Origin: Muricea muricata | Lineage: Eukaryota > Cnidaria > Anthozoa > Malacalcyonacea > Plexauridae | Reading direction: 5' to 3' | DNA: 64,000 nucleotides | Assembly: GCA_963855995.1 (NCBI GenBank) | Contig: OY979727.1 | Coordinates: 12,020,946-12,084,945, forward strand | Part shown: one piece after another, positions 31,943 to 42,479 of the stretch | Layout of the letters: each line of letters starts with the position of its first letter | How positions within the stretch are numbered: position 1 is the stretch's first letter | Made by a program: the position numbers and the translations under genes | Notes under the pieces: model-generated | Seen by the model: the letters and a program-made list of their open reading frames with translations, nothing else | Databases searched by the model: none | Told to the model about the DNA's origin: nothing

Positions 31943-34260
31943 TAATTGATTTAAGCTTGTCCTACATGATAAAGTCTAGTTCCACCCCTAATGTGCTTGT
32001 CTTTCTTTAAACACTTGGCTATGTAAAAAAAATAGACGGAGATGAGAGCCAGCTTATTCATTGTGACGTTTTAGAACACACTAGAACACGATGAAGGACC
32101 TACTAGAACTCAATTAAAACCTCATAAAACTAAACTGTCTTGATAAATCACAGAGTATTTTAATTATGTACTGAAATAAATATTACATAAACTTAAATAA
32201 CTATTATAGAAATGATGGTTTGGAAGCTTATAATTACAACACAAGTCATTATCTATGTTTTTGTTCTGGTTTATGGAAAATAAGGTTGCTCATCGTCACG
32301 CATGTATTGAGCACGACATGAACAATTAGACAGTTCAAGAATTGATATTGATGATTCTGTAAAAATACATAACAAACGTGACTAAATTTATGCATAAAGA
32401 CCGAGTAACAAAGATAAGGAGTTATATTTCTTATTCTAACAATTTCTTCATTTAACTATGATGAAACTGGCAATTTTGTTGAAACTTGTAATATTCTGGT
32501 AAAAGTCTGTTGCTATTTTCGCATATGGGTATATACACTCCTTCTTTCAAGAGGTTCAAGAGGGGAATTATAGACCAACCATTCATTCTTTTTGTATTCT
32601 ATGGAACTGAATGTGACTTTATAGTGATGCAAAGTTCTTGATATTGTATTTAGACCTGATATATTTATTTAGTATCCATTTTCAATTGTTTTTAATTGCG
32701 GAAGGGGCGGAATACCGTCTTCAGAGGACACTTGAGGATACACTTCGGGCTATGCGTGGGTTATTTCCATAGAAATAATAGATATAGAATGAGTACTCCT
32801 ATTTTTTTTCCGTGAAAATTTTGTCTCCACAAAATGGCGGATTTATGAGGGCATTTTGGCTAGTCCAAGACTCTTACGCGGAGAATTTCGCGCGGTTGCG
32901 AGGAGTGCGATTGTTTTTTTTTGTCAAGCAAAGTTTACAGAAAGATAAAAATTCGTGACTTTACATGGAAAATGGTTCATAAAAACTTTTAAACAAAGGA
33001 AAACGAATTTATGAGTTTTTTACGAGAAAGGATTAGTCCTGAGCAGATAATACAAAGAAATTGGAGTAAAAAAATACAAGTTTTCAAAATTGCTGCAAAA
33101 GCCGAAAAAGATAAAACTCAAAAACAGAGTCAGAGGATGAAAAACAATCTCAACAGGTGTGTTTTAGCGTTTTTAAATACATATATATGAAAACAGTTAC
33201 GATGATTGATAGTTACAAAGAATGAAATGGTTACCTTTGTTGGTTTTTGTCTGTGTTTCTTAATTATATATTTAAAAGGCATGCATGCAATTTGGCAATG
33301 ACAATTTCAAGTAATCGATATTTGCTCATACAATTACATCTTACACTCAGCATAATAGTTTACTATAGTTTACATAGCTGCCGTTTTTTGAAACGGAAAC
33401 TTAAAGTTCTATTATTAAGCTTCAAAAGTCAATGAAAAAACGATTATTTGGCCACTTTGGCTTTGTTTATAGCGAAATTTTCAGTCATGCCTCGGGAATG
33501 CAAAATGTTTCAAAATTAAGTCATGTTTACGCAAAACTACGACAGTTTTTTGTCTTAATTTAAATACACGACTATATGAAGAACTATCTTTATTTCAGTT
33601 TGTTTCTTCAAGAGCACCATATTCTAAACTGTAAATGTGATAGTATTTAAGTGATTTATTTGTGATGAACTTTGTATATACACTCTGCAGTTCAACTCCT
33701 GGTCAAATTCAATATGGCGGATTTAAAAGGGCACTTGCGAAAAAAAGTGGAGACATGATTCGTGACCGAGTACGCATTCTATATCTATTATTTCTATGGT
33801 TATTTCCTTTAATTTCAGGCGAAGGGAATATTGTTCAAAACAGGATAAACGAAATTAGCTACGCATGGAAAAGAAACAAATAATGAAAAGAAGTCATACC
33901 CTACAACCTATAACGAGCTTTAAAAGACGAAGAACATTCACTTGACTATGAAGTTCTGCTTATATTGTATGAGAAATGAAGGCATTTATGAATACATGTT
34001 TTTATCATATCTTCTTAATTATATACATCGTTCTTAGATTAGAAAATTGCAAACGTTCACTTACAAAGATGCCTATTTGAATAAATATACTATCTTTATT
34101 AACATGAATCCTATTAGATTATTTACAATTTAAAAAGCGTTTGATTTGCACAGTTAAAAATTTTAAACCAAAAATTTGGCGAAAATTCATGGTTTACAAC
34201 AGTCTAAGTACATCACTCAATCATGACTTTCGCGGACCTACAAGATATTTTCTAAAAACC
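31943..34260. repeat. Spacer duplicon R1, long form (copy B)
   Basis: 31,943-33,560 closely matches 7,630-9,230. It includes pseudo-exon A at 33,011-33,156 (open, MSFLRERISPEQI). Pseudo-exon B follows at about 33,820-33,940 but has a 4-base AGCT insertion that brings a stop. It is the only copy with both exons, in the order expected for a spliced plus-strand gene, and it is broken. 33,960-34,260 matches the region just after the tail exons of units 3 and 4. Confidence 0.6.
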
Positions 34261-34266
34261 ATGTAG

Positions 34267-36648
34267 TTATGATTTCATCAATTTTTGGTATTGGGTGTCA
34301 TCGTCCGGTTCTCGTTTTGTGCTGTCCAGTTTTGTGTAGCCCGGAAGAGATTTTAGTTTTTCTTCGTCCGGAGGTGGAGTATATGGTATAACATAATCTG
34401 AATTATCTATTACGAGTTTCTCATAGTGGTTATCATCCGTCTCCTCTCGCTGGTTTCTGTCAAGCTCAGTGTAACCCGAAGATGGCAAGGCAATTTCTTC
34501 GTATATTGTTGTTTCAGCCCCAGTTGGATTAACAAGACCCGAGTCAAGTCTAAATAGTGTCGGCGCTCCTCTTGATTCATGTTGGTCTGTCTCAAATTCA
34601 GAGGACGGGTGGTTCAAGATTTGAACTACTTCGTGTGGCGCCGTTCTGCGAGGAATTGGTAGAACATAACTTTGTCGTTCTGATAACGTTTCACTAGTTG
34701 GAATTTCAGCATCTTGATTCTGTTAACACATTTAAATTGTATAGTTTAGTTAGCACCTGTATCATCACTGGATCAATAGTTGATGATCCCGACTGGACCT
34801 CTTGGAAGAACATTTTAGAATTGATAGAGCTATCTAGTATGAATAAAGTTAGTTTAGTTTAGGTTTCCCCCTGTAGTAACACTAGATCAATAAGAGATGG
34901 TCCTTACTGGACCTTTAGGAAGAACAGTTTAGAACTGATGGAGCTATCCAGCATGAATAAAGTTAGTTTAGTTTAGGTTTCCTCCTGTAGTTACGCTGCA
35001 TCAATAAGAGATGATCCTTACTGGACCTTTGGGAAAAACAGTTTAGAACTGATAGAGCTGTCTACCATAAATTTCTAATTGTTACTTTAAGAAACACGCA
35101 CCTGATTATTTTGTCGTTGTTCTGCAACTGTTACATGCTGTGCTTCAACTGTATTTGCTAACTTCGATGTTTGTTGTCGTTTTTTGTATATTATAAGAAT
35201 TACGACCAAGGAAAGAAAGGCAATTGTAACTGTTACCAGAGTAATCACGACATTTGCACTCGAAGTTGTTTCTATGAAAACATAAAGTAGCAAAAACGTT
35301 CTAGATATCGTCACATCGACGCAATTAAACTAGCTTCTCAGTTTATCACCATCATACCCATTATAATTATTATTATTAACCCTATATCTGCCATATTCAC
35401 CACAGCAATTACTATTACCAGTATTATCACAAGTACAGGAGCAGATTGCATGTACTCTGGCTGGGCAAGGTCCATTGAAATCATCCCTGTCCTCCAGGCA
35501 ATCTTGAAAAGGCGTTGTTTCGTTTCCCCTGGCAGGAACTAAATGTAGTGTAAGATACATAATAATAATGTAAGATACATTAGCCCATTGCAACGAAATA
35601 CGTTCACACCCACATTAACACCCGATTATTTTACTTAGAACAATTGTAGCCCCACACTTTACCCTATTGAAAATAGTGTAATAAAATACCTGAATTAAAA
35701 CTGATCTCGGTGATGACCAACCATTTTCCGCCAAAATATAACCTCAACTTCATAAACCTTGCTATATTTTCACAAAGTGACAAAGTTACATTTGTACTGT
35801 AACTCTGGGTAGCGTTATTTGTAAAATGTCTTAGACAGTATTGAACTGGGCTTGTGAAATTATCCTTGGTTAAGGCGAAAAATATCTCTGATTTATTAAA
35901 TACAGCATATCTACGGTTCTTGTAAACATTCACAGCAAGTGTAACATCTTTGAACTTTTTCACGCTGGAAAACTCAAATGTAATGTCGATATATGGTGAC
36001 ATAGTTACATTTCTAGACCATCCCACCCATCCTTCGCCTTTATGACCTTTCTCTTTTGCATTATCACGACCAAACTTGCCATCTGTAAGTATTCCAGTAC
36101 CACCTTTGAAAACACCATTGGTAATTATTCCATTATAAGATGTGTCGTTAAAGCTCACCCTCCCATTCTTGATCGTGTGCCCAACGGGCATTGAGTAGGA
36201 GAGAATATCTAGAACAGTAAACATTACAAAGTATGCTGTCAGAAACATGACAAGACATTATGATGTCATAATTAGGTAAAAGAAACAAAATTATCACAAA
36301 CTTTTTTTAACTTCCGGTACACCAAATAGTACTGAGTGTGCAAGAACCGAAATTCGTCTACTTTTCTAACCCTAGTACGTCTTAACACATAAGTAAAACT
36401 TGTGTAAAATCGACCAGAAAAATCAAACGATTTTGACCAGGAAAAAATACTTGAATTTTGAATTCATTGCGAGATGGCAGCCAGAAGTTAAGATGAAAAC
36501 CAAAAGTAATCTATAGTTTTTTAAAATCCAAACAATTCATTGCGATGTTGATATACCTTGTGTATTAATCTTGAATTAACATACCTTTGCTTAGAACTTG
36601 GATTGTAAATAACATACAGGATAGGATAAAGCTTCCAAACATCTTCAT
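34267..36648 (-). CDS. Unit 5: DS-like-Cys stalk-TM receptor with ITAM-like tail (~464 aa)
   Basis: Exons 36585-36648, 35690-36208, 35350-35538, 35102-35271, 34267-34719 join in one frame; ATG at 36648 (a second at 36642 gives 462 aa). The signal peptide resembles unit 2. Both DS exons are deleted, so the signal peptide splices to a 172-codon DS-like domain homologous to the second ectodomain module of DDR1/2: ITNGVFKGGTGILTDGKFG, GWVGWSRNVT, YIDITFEFSS, KWLVITEISFNS, with five N-glycosylation sequons. A stalk exon with seven cysteines (CPARVHAICSCTC) replaces the Ser/Thr stalk. The stalk donor chosen (GATG|GTGATA) is the one that keeps phase. TM and tail follow; the ITAM-like motif is at 34462-34503, but PYEVV is changed to PHEVV and one extra Ser precedes the stop. 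It may bind a different ligand from units 2 and 3. Confidence 0.75.
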
Positions 36649-38090
36649 TGTAATCAACTAAAAGTTCAGCAAAAACAATCCTTTCTATATTGCACTTTTA
36701 ACCAACAAGTAAATGATATCAATATAGATTCAATTTATATTCTTTCTCTCCAACAAACAGTGAGGTTGTTTCGTCATTCAATCAGCGTAATTTTTTAGGG
36801 TCACTAACGCTACTTACTGATAGTTACGCTGAAAAAGATAGATGAACTTGTGAAGAAATCTCGATTTAAAGTCTTTAAACTTGACAGATTCTTTTGAACG
36901 GATTCAGATGCATGGAAAGTCGGAATTCATGTTGTATGAAATAAACCTTTCTAAATTCTCGGCCTCTAACTCTTGGGACTGACGCGTTCTGAGTTAGGAG
37001 TTTATTGAATTCCACATTCAATCAAAATTACAAAACCCAAAATACGAAACACAACTTAATTAGTCATACCTTCTAACAATATAATGCCGACTTAATGGCA
37101 AGAATATCACTATCACGATTATATTATTTTTCAAAACTTCGCACTCGTAAACCATACAACGTTAACTGTTAATCATTAAGTCAACATGACGGATTCTGTG
37201 TCTCGTATTTTGGAGCCGAGATTAGCTGCATATATATTTTAATATTGGACCTATTGTTGATTAAATTTTCTCAACTTCTGTAGAATTTGTATCTTTGTAA
37301 CGAATTTCATTCTTTGACTTACAACACACACAGGCCTGCCGTTTGAATTACAAATAGTGGCTAATAGTGGCAATATATAAAGTCATTTCTGTCAAATTAC
37401 CATTTCGATCGCCAGCTTCGTCATGCAGCACTCAGACAACACTGACCTAGAATACAAAAACGCAAGGGGTTCAAGATAAAGAATATTTGTTTGCAAGGGT
37501 TGAAAGCAGTCATCAGCCAGCGACCACCAAACGTCGATAAAACTTACCTTATATAGATAAAGCTTAGGAAATGTACTTCGCTGGATCAGCAGTGGTGTCT
37601 GGTTTGATAATTAAGTGCATATAACATTACCACAAATCGGTTGAGAATGCAGATTACCAGCAGGTGGACGTAGCTTAAATAATCATTTTTCTACCTCATT
37701 TACATTACTTTCAGTGCGTCATAAAAAAAAGATGGGCGGTGCTCCGTACTACAAACACAAGACGTAGGATGAACAAGAAAAGCCAATTTCCCACATATTA
37801 GCGTTCGTTTATCTTTCAAAGTAAACAAAGTTTTAAGCAAAATATTTTAATGTAAATAACCAAAAAGCAATACGCAAAGCATGGTGTCCATGTTTAAAGT
37901 TATTTTTTAAACATATATTCGTTGCTATAAAGCGTGCTTGATATCTGAAAATCTAGTAACGCAAAGACACCTTAAATATTTGTTGCACGAGCTTACACGT
38001 CTAATATATGTAACAAGTGCGAGGTTATTCGAGATCGCCTTGTTTTACATTATTGATGGTTTGCATTTAACCTCACGGTGGTCATGTAAT
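36649..38090. repeat. 5' flank module (type 2) of unit 5
   Basis: Homologous to the flanks of units 3 and 4, and lacks the piggyBac-like insert. No gene is recognised. Confidence 0.5.
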
Positions 38091-38214
38091 GTTCGAAATA
38101 TAACCCAAGTCGTGGATCCAGCCGACGTGCGTGTCCCGAAAGATTGATTGCAAACCAGAAATAGGTAATACCGTCAAAAATACAGGAAGTTACATAGGTT
38201 CTATTTCAGAGCCA

Positions 38215-38545
38215 TCTCAGAGATATGAAAAAACTACATTCGAATCCCAGTCGAGACAACGAATTTTTCGTTGTTCTCTTCAGTGTCAGATTAATATGAA
38301 TCTAGTTTTTGCATAGGTTCTCTCACTATGTCAGAACCATCCTCAGAGATATGCAAAACTTGATTCGTATTAATCTGACACTGCAGAGAACAACGAAAAA
38401 TTCGTTGTCTGTAGCGGGATTTGAACTCGCATCTTCGGTTTTCTAGACCGCCGCTTTACCAACTGAGCTATCGAGCCAACTGGGATTGGTAGTGAGTCCT
38501 GTCCAATTTAAGTGCACGAAATATTTTCGTGACGACCTAACGCTT
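38215..38545. repeat. Inverted SINE pair (copy 2 plus tail)
   Basis: 38,255-38,310 and 38,320-38,410 carry the same SINE tail text in opposite orientations (CGAATTTTTCGTTGTTCTC against its complement). The tRNA-like head, minus strand, is at 38,408-38,477 with A and B boxes. Confidence 0.7.
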
Positions 38546-38559
38546 GTCTTTTGATTTCG

Positions 38560-38735
38560 TACGTGAGTTCTCAGCGTCGGTATTACAAAAGGAGTTTTGC
38601 AAGCGACGGGTATCCTTTCTTTCTGCTGTGCACCCATGGTAACGAAGTTGTAACTCTTTTCCGTTTCATGCCTTGCGCAATTCTCCGAAGGCAACTACCG
38701 CGTACACGCAAGGTGTATAACCGAACATTAAAGTG
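38560..38735 (+). repeat. ORF-bearing repeat fragment, copy 4
   Basis: Starts TTTCGTACGTGAGTTCTCAGC and aligns with the second half of the ORF repeat (CCATGGTAACGAAGTTGTAA against CCATGGGACAAAGTTGCGAC). Frames are broken. Confidence 0.4.
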
Positions 38736-39136
38736 CATTACCACGCTCAATTCTTAATATAAGACTTGAGGAACCTAATCGAAAGCTCAATAAAAGTAAT
38801 TATTCAATCCAGAGAACTTGCATACAATCATATATATACTCAATACCAGATTAAAGTAGAGCTTTATAGTTTATTACTATTATTATTATTAATTAAATCA
38901 AACTTGCAACTCTGAGTTTAACGTTTTTACGATCTTCTCTATTCTCTGGTCTCGCCGTTATCCTTTAATCTTATCTCCGCTTTACAGACTATACGTTTTA
39001 TTAAAACAATCTGTCTGGGCAATCTTCGGCGATTCTGCAGTTGCAAGATTTCGGTTCGTTTTGTGATGTTTCTTTGTTAGTTAGGATACGCTTGTGTCTA
39101 GAGATAGAACATTATATGTTACCTATGCAACTGCAA

Positions 39137-39594
39137 CTAACTTTGACAGTATACATTTTTACTAAAAGGCGGATTGGACCAGATAATGTTCCTTCGGCGG
39201 TTTCTCTTCTGACTGTTCCTAGTGGGAGTTTTACGTGTATCCTCAAGTTTGACATTATAGTTACTTTGATAGAGGGCTGTTTCATAGGTGTCTGCTACTA
39301 AATCGAATGCAGATTTGTCAGATGATATTCGCTTGTTGACCGAAGCCGGTTGTTGTTTGGTGATAGAAAGAGAGTGATTTGAGTGCCTGTTGATGTATAG
39401 TGGGTCATTGTTTGGTTTTCTGTAGGTAGTGACTTTCTTCCAAGAAAGGTCACTAACTGATGATTAACTTCTGCCGTGATCTTTATAAACGTCATGTTTG
39501 ATATTGTATTGATGTTGTACAGGGCACACATTTGTTTCATTTGATATTGTAGATTTTTATCCTTCAATAACCGCAGAGCCGCTGGACAAAGCAA
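39137..39594 (-). mobile_element. Penelope-like retroelement relic
   Basis: From about 39,420 down to the TAG at 39,137-39,139 the frame reads YRKPNNDPLYINRHSNH, ITKQQPASVNKRISSD, and NRRRNIIWSNPPFSKNV. These are segments typical of the region after the reverse transcriptase of Penelope-like elements (usual wording: YRKPN, PASVNKRIS, IIWFNPPFS). The upstream part (KITAEVNHQLVTFLG) is in another frame, so the fragment has at least one frameshift. No catalytic RT motifs or GIY-YIG domain are present here. Confidence 0.75.
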
Positions 39595-40160
39595 TTTCGT
39601 CCCAATCTAGACCCATTCGTCAAGGCGATATTATGATGCATACCGTGTATCTACAGCCGAACAGACAACGGTAAAATGTCATCTAATTGCTCTTAAGTAT
39701 ACAGCTAAATGCATTAAGGTTCTACTGTGATAAAGCCAAAAGGTAAAAGCGAAGAGCAAAAAGCATGATGGGTTATGGTTAACACGGGAGTCGCTTAAAT
39801 CTGTTTTATCGTATTCCCATTCAAATGAACGTAATATGAGCAATTAGGCAATTCAGGAATTGATATTGGTGATTTTGGTACATACACAATACACACGTGA
39901 CGATGAAGAACTATATTTTGCGATGATGAAGAACTATGACGATCACGCGAGGAATATATTTTGATCAGTAATGAGTTATATTCTTATTCTAATAAGTTTC
40001 CAAGCCGTCTCTTCTATATTAACTATGATGAAATTGACAAGGTTGTTGAAACTTGCAATATGCCGGTAAAATTGAAAACTTGTAACAAATCTGAGACGTG
40101 TTTGGCTTGGTACGCACCTTCTTTTAAGAGATGAATTGTAATGGCGATCAACCATTACTA
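39565..40160. repeat. Direct duplication, copy 1
   Basis: AATAACCGCAGAGCCGCTGG onward matches 41,070-41,610 with few differences. Copy 1 carries about 40 extra bases near 39,745-39,800. Non-coding. Confidence 0.75.
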
Positions 40161-40179
40161 CTCTGTTTAGCTGCCACTA

Positions 40180-41067
40180 CTATGGTCACCATTGGCATGG
40201 AATCAAGTGCCCACGCACAATCTACGACCGTAGACGGGTTGACCGCGAACTAAATGCGAAACGGAGTAATTAGTTTCCTAAAAGGATACAACATAGAGAA
40301 TAATACATGGGTGCGCGGAAATACAATATTTGGCTGCTATTGGATTCGTCTTTTCTTCGGCGTTTCCGAGTTCTCATCAGCCAATAGCAGCTTAGCCGAA
40401 GTTGTTTCCGATAGTGATGTTTGTAGGGCAATTTGTATCCCGCCTATCTACACGGAGAATTTCGATCAAAAAACACGTTTTACTCCGCCTGCCGTGGGCG
40501 AGGCGGAGTTTTAAATTCGCCCCGTTTCTGGGTTTTTTTCGGTGTCGCAAGTTGGCGCAGCGCTCATGGGTGATACCGCTGGGCACAAGCCGCGTGAGCC
40601 GACCTAAACACAGCGTCTAAACTCAATTTCTAGCGGAATATGTCAACAAACACGCATTTTAACATGTATACTAGAACACCTAAGCCGCAATGTTTTACGT
40701 GCAAAGATTCTCATGCAAAATGTTTTAAAACGACAAATTCCACCGCGAAACTTTACCGAGGAGCGATGTATCGCGGTGAAGTTTTGAGAGCGTGTTTCCG
40801 TCATTTTCTATTGTGTTTCCACTTTTAAGAAATTTAGAAATTTCTTCACAAGAATCAAACGCAAATTCTACTGAAATATCTATATAGAAAACACAATTTT
40901 TAATTTTCAGGAAGGTTCTTTATCAAAACATTGCTCCAGAAATGTTTTAAACGGCAAATTTTGATAGACTCCATCATTTCAAGATCAAGAAGTGAGCCTA
41001 GGAAATGTGTTCCTAATTCTAATCACGAAGTATTCGTTGTGATTTCTTTCCTTGGTTTTTTATTTCT
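40180..41067. other. Repeat debris between the direct duplication copies
   Basis: 40,180-40,310 is an ORF-repeat fragment (ATGGAATCAAGTGCCC). 40,330-40,475 matches half of the foldback element at 3103-3731. 40,480-40,620 is a locally GC-rich patch around CTCCGCCTGCCGTGGGCGAG with no gene recognised. The rest is AT-rich with no recognised feature. Confidence 0.5.
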
Positions 41068-41610
41068 TATTTAATAACCGAAGAGCCGCTGGACAAAGGA
41101 ATTTCGTCTCAATCTAGACCCATTCGTCAAGGCGATATAATGATACATACCGTGTATCTATAACCGAACAGACAACGGTAAAATGTTATCTAATTGTTCT
41201 TAAGTATACAGCTAAATACATTAAGGTTCTACTGTGATAAAGCCAAAAGGTAAAAGATTCCCATACAAAAGAACGTAACATGAGCAATTAGGCAATTCAG
41301 GAATTGATATTGGTGTTTTTGGTACACACACACAATACACACGTGACGATGAAGAACTATATTTTGCGATGATGAAGAACTATGACGATCATGCGAGAAA
41401 TATATTTTGATCAGTAATAAGTTATATTCTTATTCTAATAAGCTTCCAAACCGTCTCTTCTATATTAACTATGATGAAATTGACAAATTTGTTGAAACTT
41501 TCAATATGACGGTGAAATTGAAAACTTGTAACAAATCTGTGACGTTTTGGCTTGCTACACACCTTCTTTTAAGAGATGAATAACAATGGCGAACAACCAT
41601 AAACTAGCTT
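41068..41610. repeat. Direct duplication, copy 2
   Basis: Second copy of 39,565-40,160 in the same orientation, from AATAACCGAAGAGCCGCTGG to the GCGAACAACCATAA text. Confidence 0.75.
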
Positions 41611-42479
41611 CGTCCGAATACTGTTTACAAATAGCACAACCTTGACCTTCAGTTAAGTACATACTATGTATATGACTATTATATATATATTTGTTTCTTT
41701 ATATTCTTCAATATATTAATTAAATAATTGTTTGCTTTTGTGAAGACACAATGTTCAATTATATTGCACATCAGTATGCATTCATCTGCATGAGAATACT
41801 TTACAAAACAGCCACACATAGTGATTCTCAAATTATAAATCAATCCCAACTGTATATAATATGTGGTTGACGTTAGACATTACCGTTTATGGTGGCTTGA
41901 GGACAAAAGGTTAACAGGACTACGCAGCCAAAAACGCGGAAGTGGTGACAATTCTGTTGGCATTTTGCCACAGACTTGTTACCAACAAGCCGATATCAGG
42001 ATGCGTTTACATGGACTGCAAATTGTCAACAGGTTTCAAGTAGATTGTCAAAACCTGTTATCCACAGGCTTGCTACAAGTTGTTTTAATAAGTTTTAACA
42101 AGTCTGTAAATGACCAGTTGCAACCAACCTGATTTTATATTTTTAACCTCCTCTTCATTGTTTAAAGTTTCTGACCGATAATGAACGCAACAATTGATTT
42201 CCTGATTATTCTAGCAACGATTTCATGTAAATTATTGGCGTGAAAAAGCCAAGCTGTTTTTTCCGCTAAAACACGGAGTAAAAACGTTTAATGCTTCTCT
42301 GGAACTTCATTTGGCTCTCCATTATCCAAGAAGATATTACAGCGATGGTTTAAAGTGTTATATAAAATTTGAAAAATTTTGTTGCTACCTTGTCGCTGTG
42401 GACTTGGTTTAAGGTCGTACAGCCACCACAACGGTGAGTAAAAGCCGCTATACAAGGCAGTTATTAAATATTCAGAACA
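41611..42479. other. 3' flank of the SH2 adaptor gene
   Basis: 41,960-42,130 holds a dispersed repeat of AACAAGTTGCAAGT-type words, also in the introns at 44,100-44,340 and at 59,820-59,940. The remainder is probably 3' untranslated or intergenic sequence. I see no clear polyadenylation site or gene. Confidence 0.4.

Noticed and set aside
39041..39301. Plus-strand 86-codon ORF
   Set aside because: It is antisense to the Penelope-like relic, whose minus-strand wording is clearly the coding strand.
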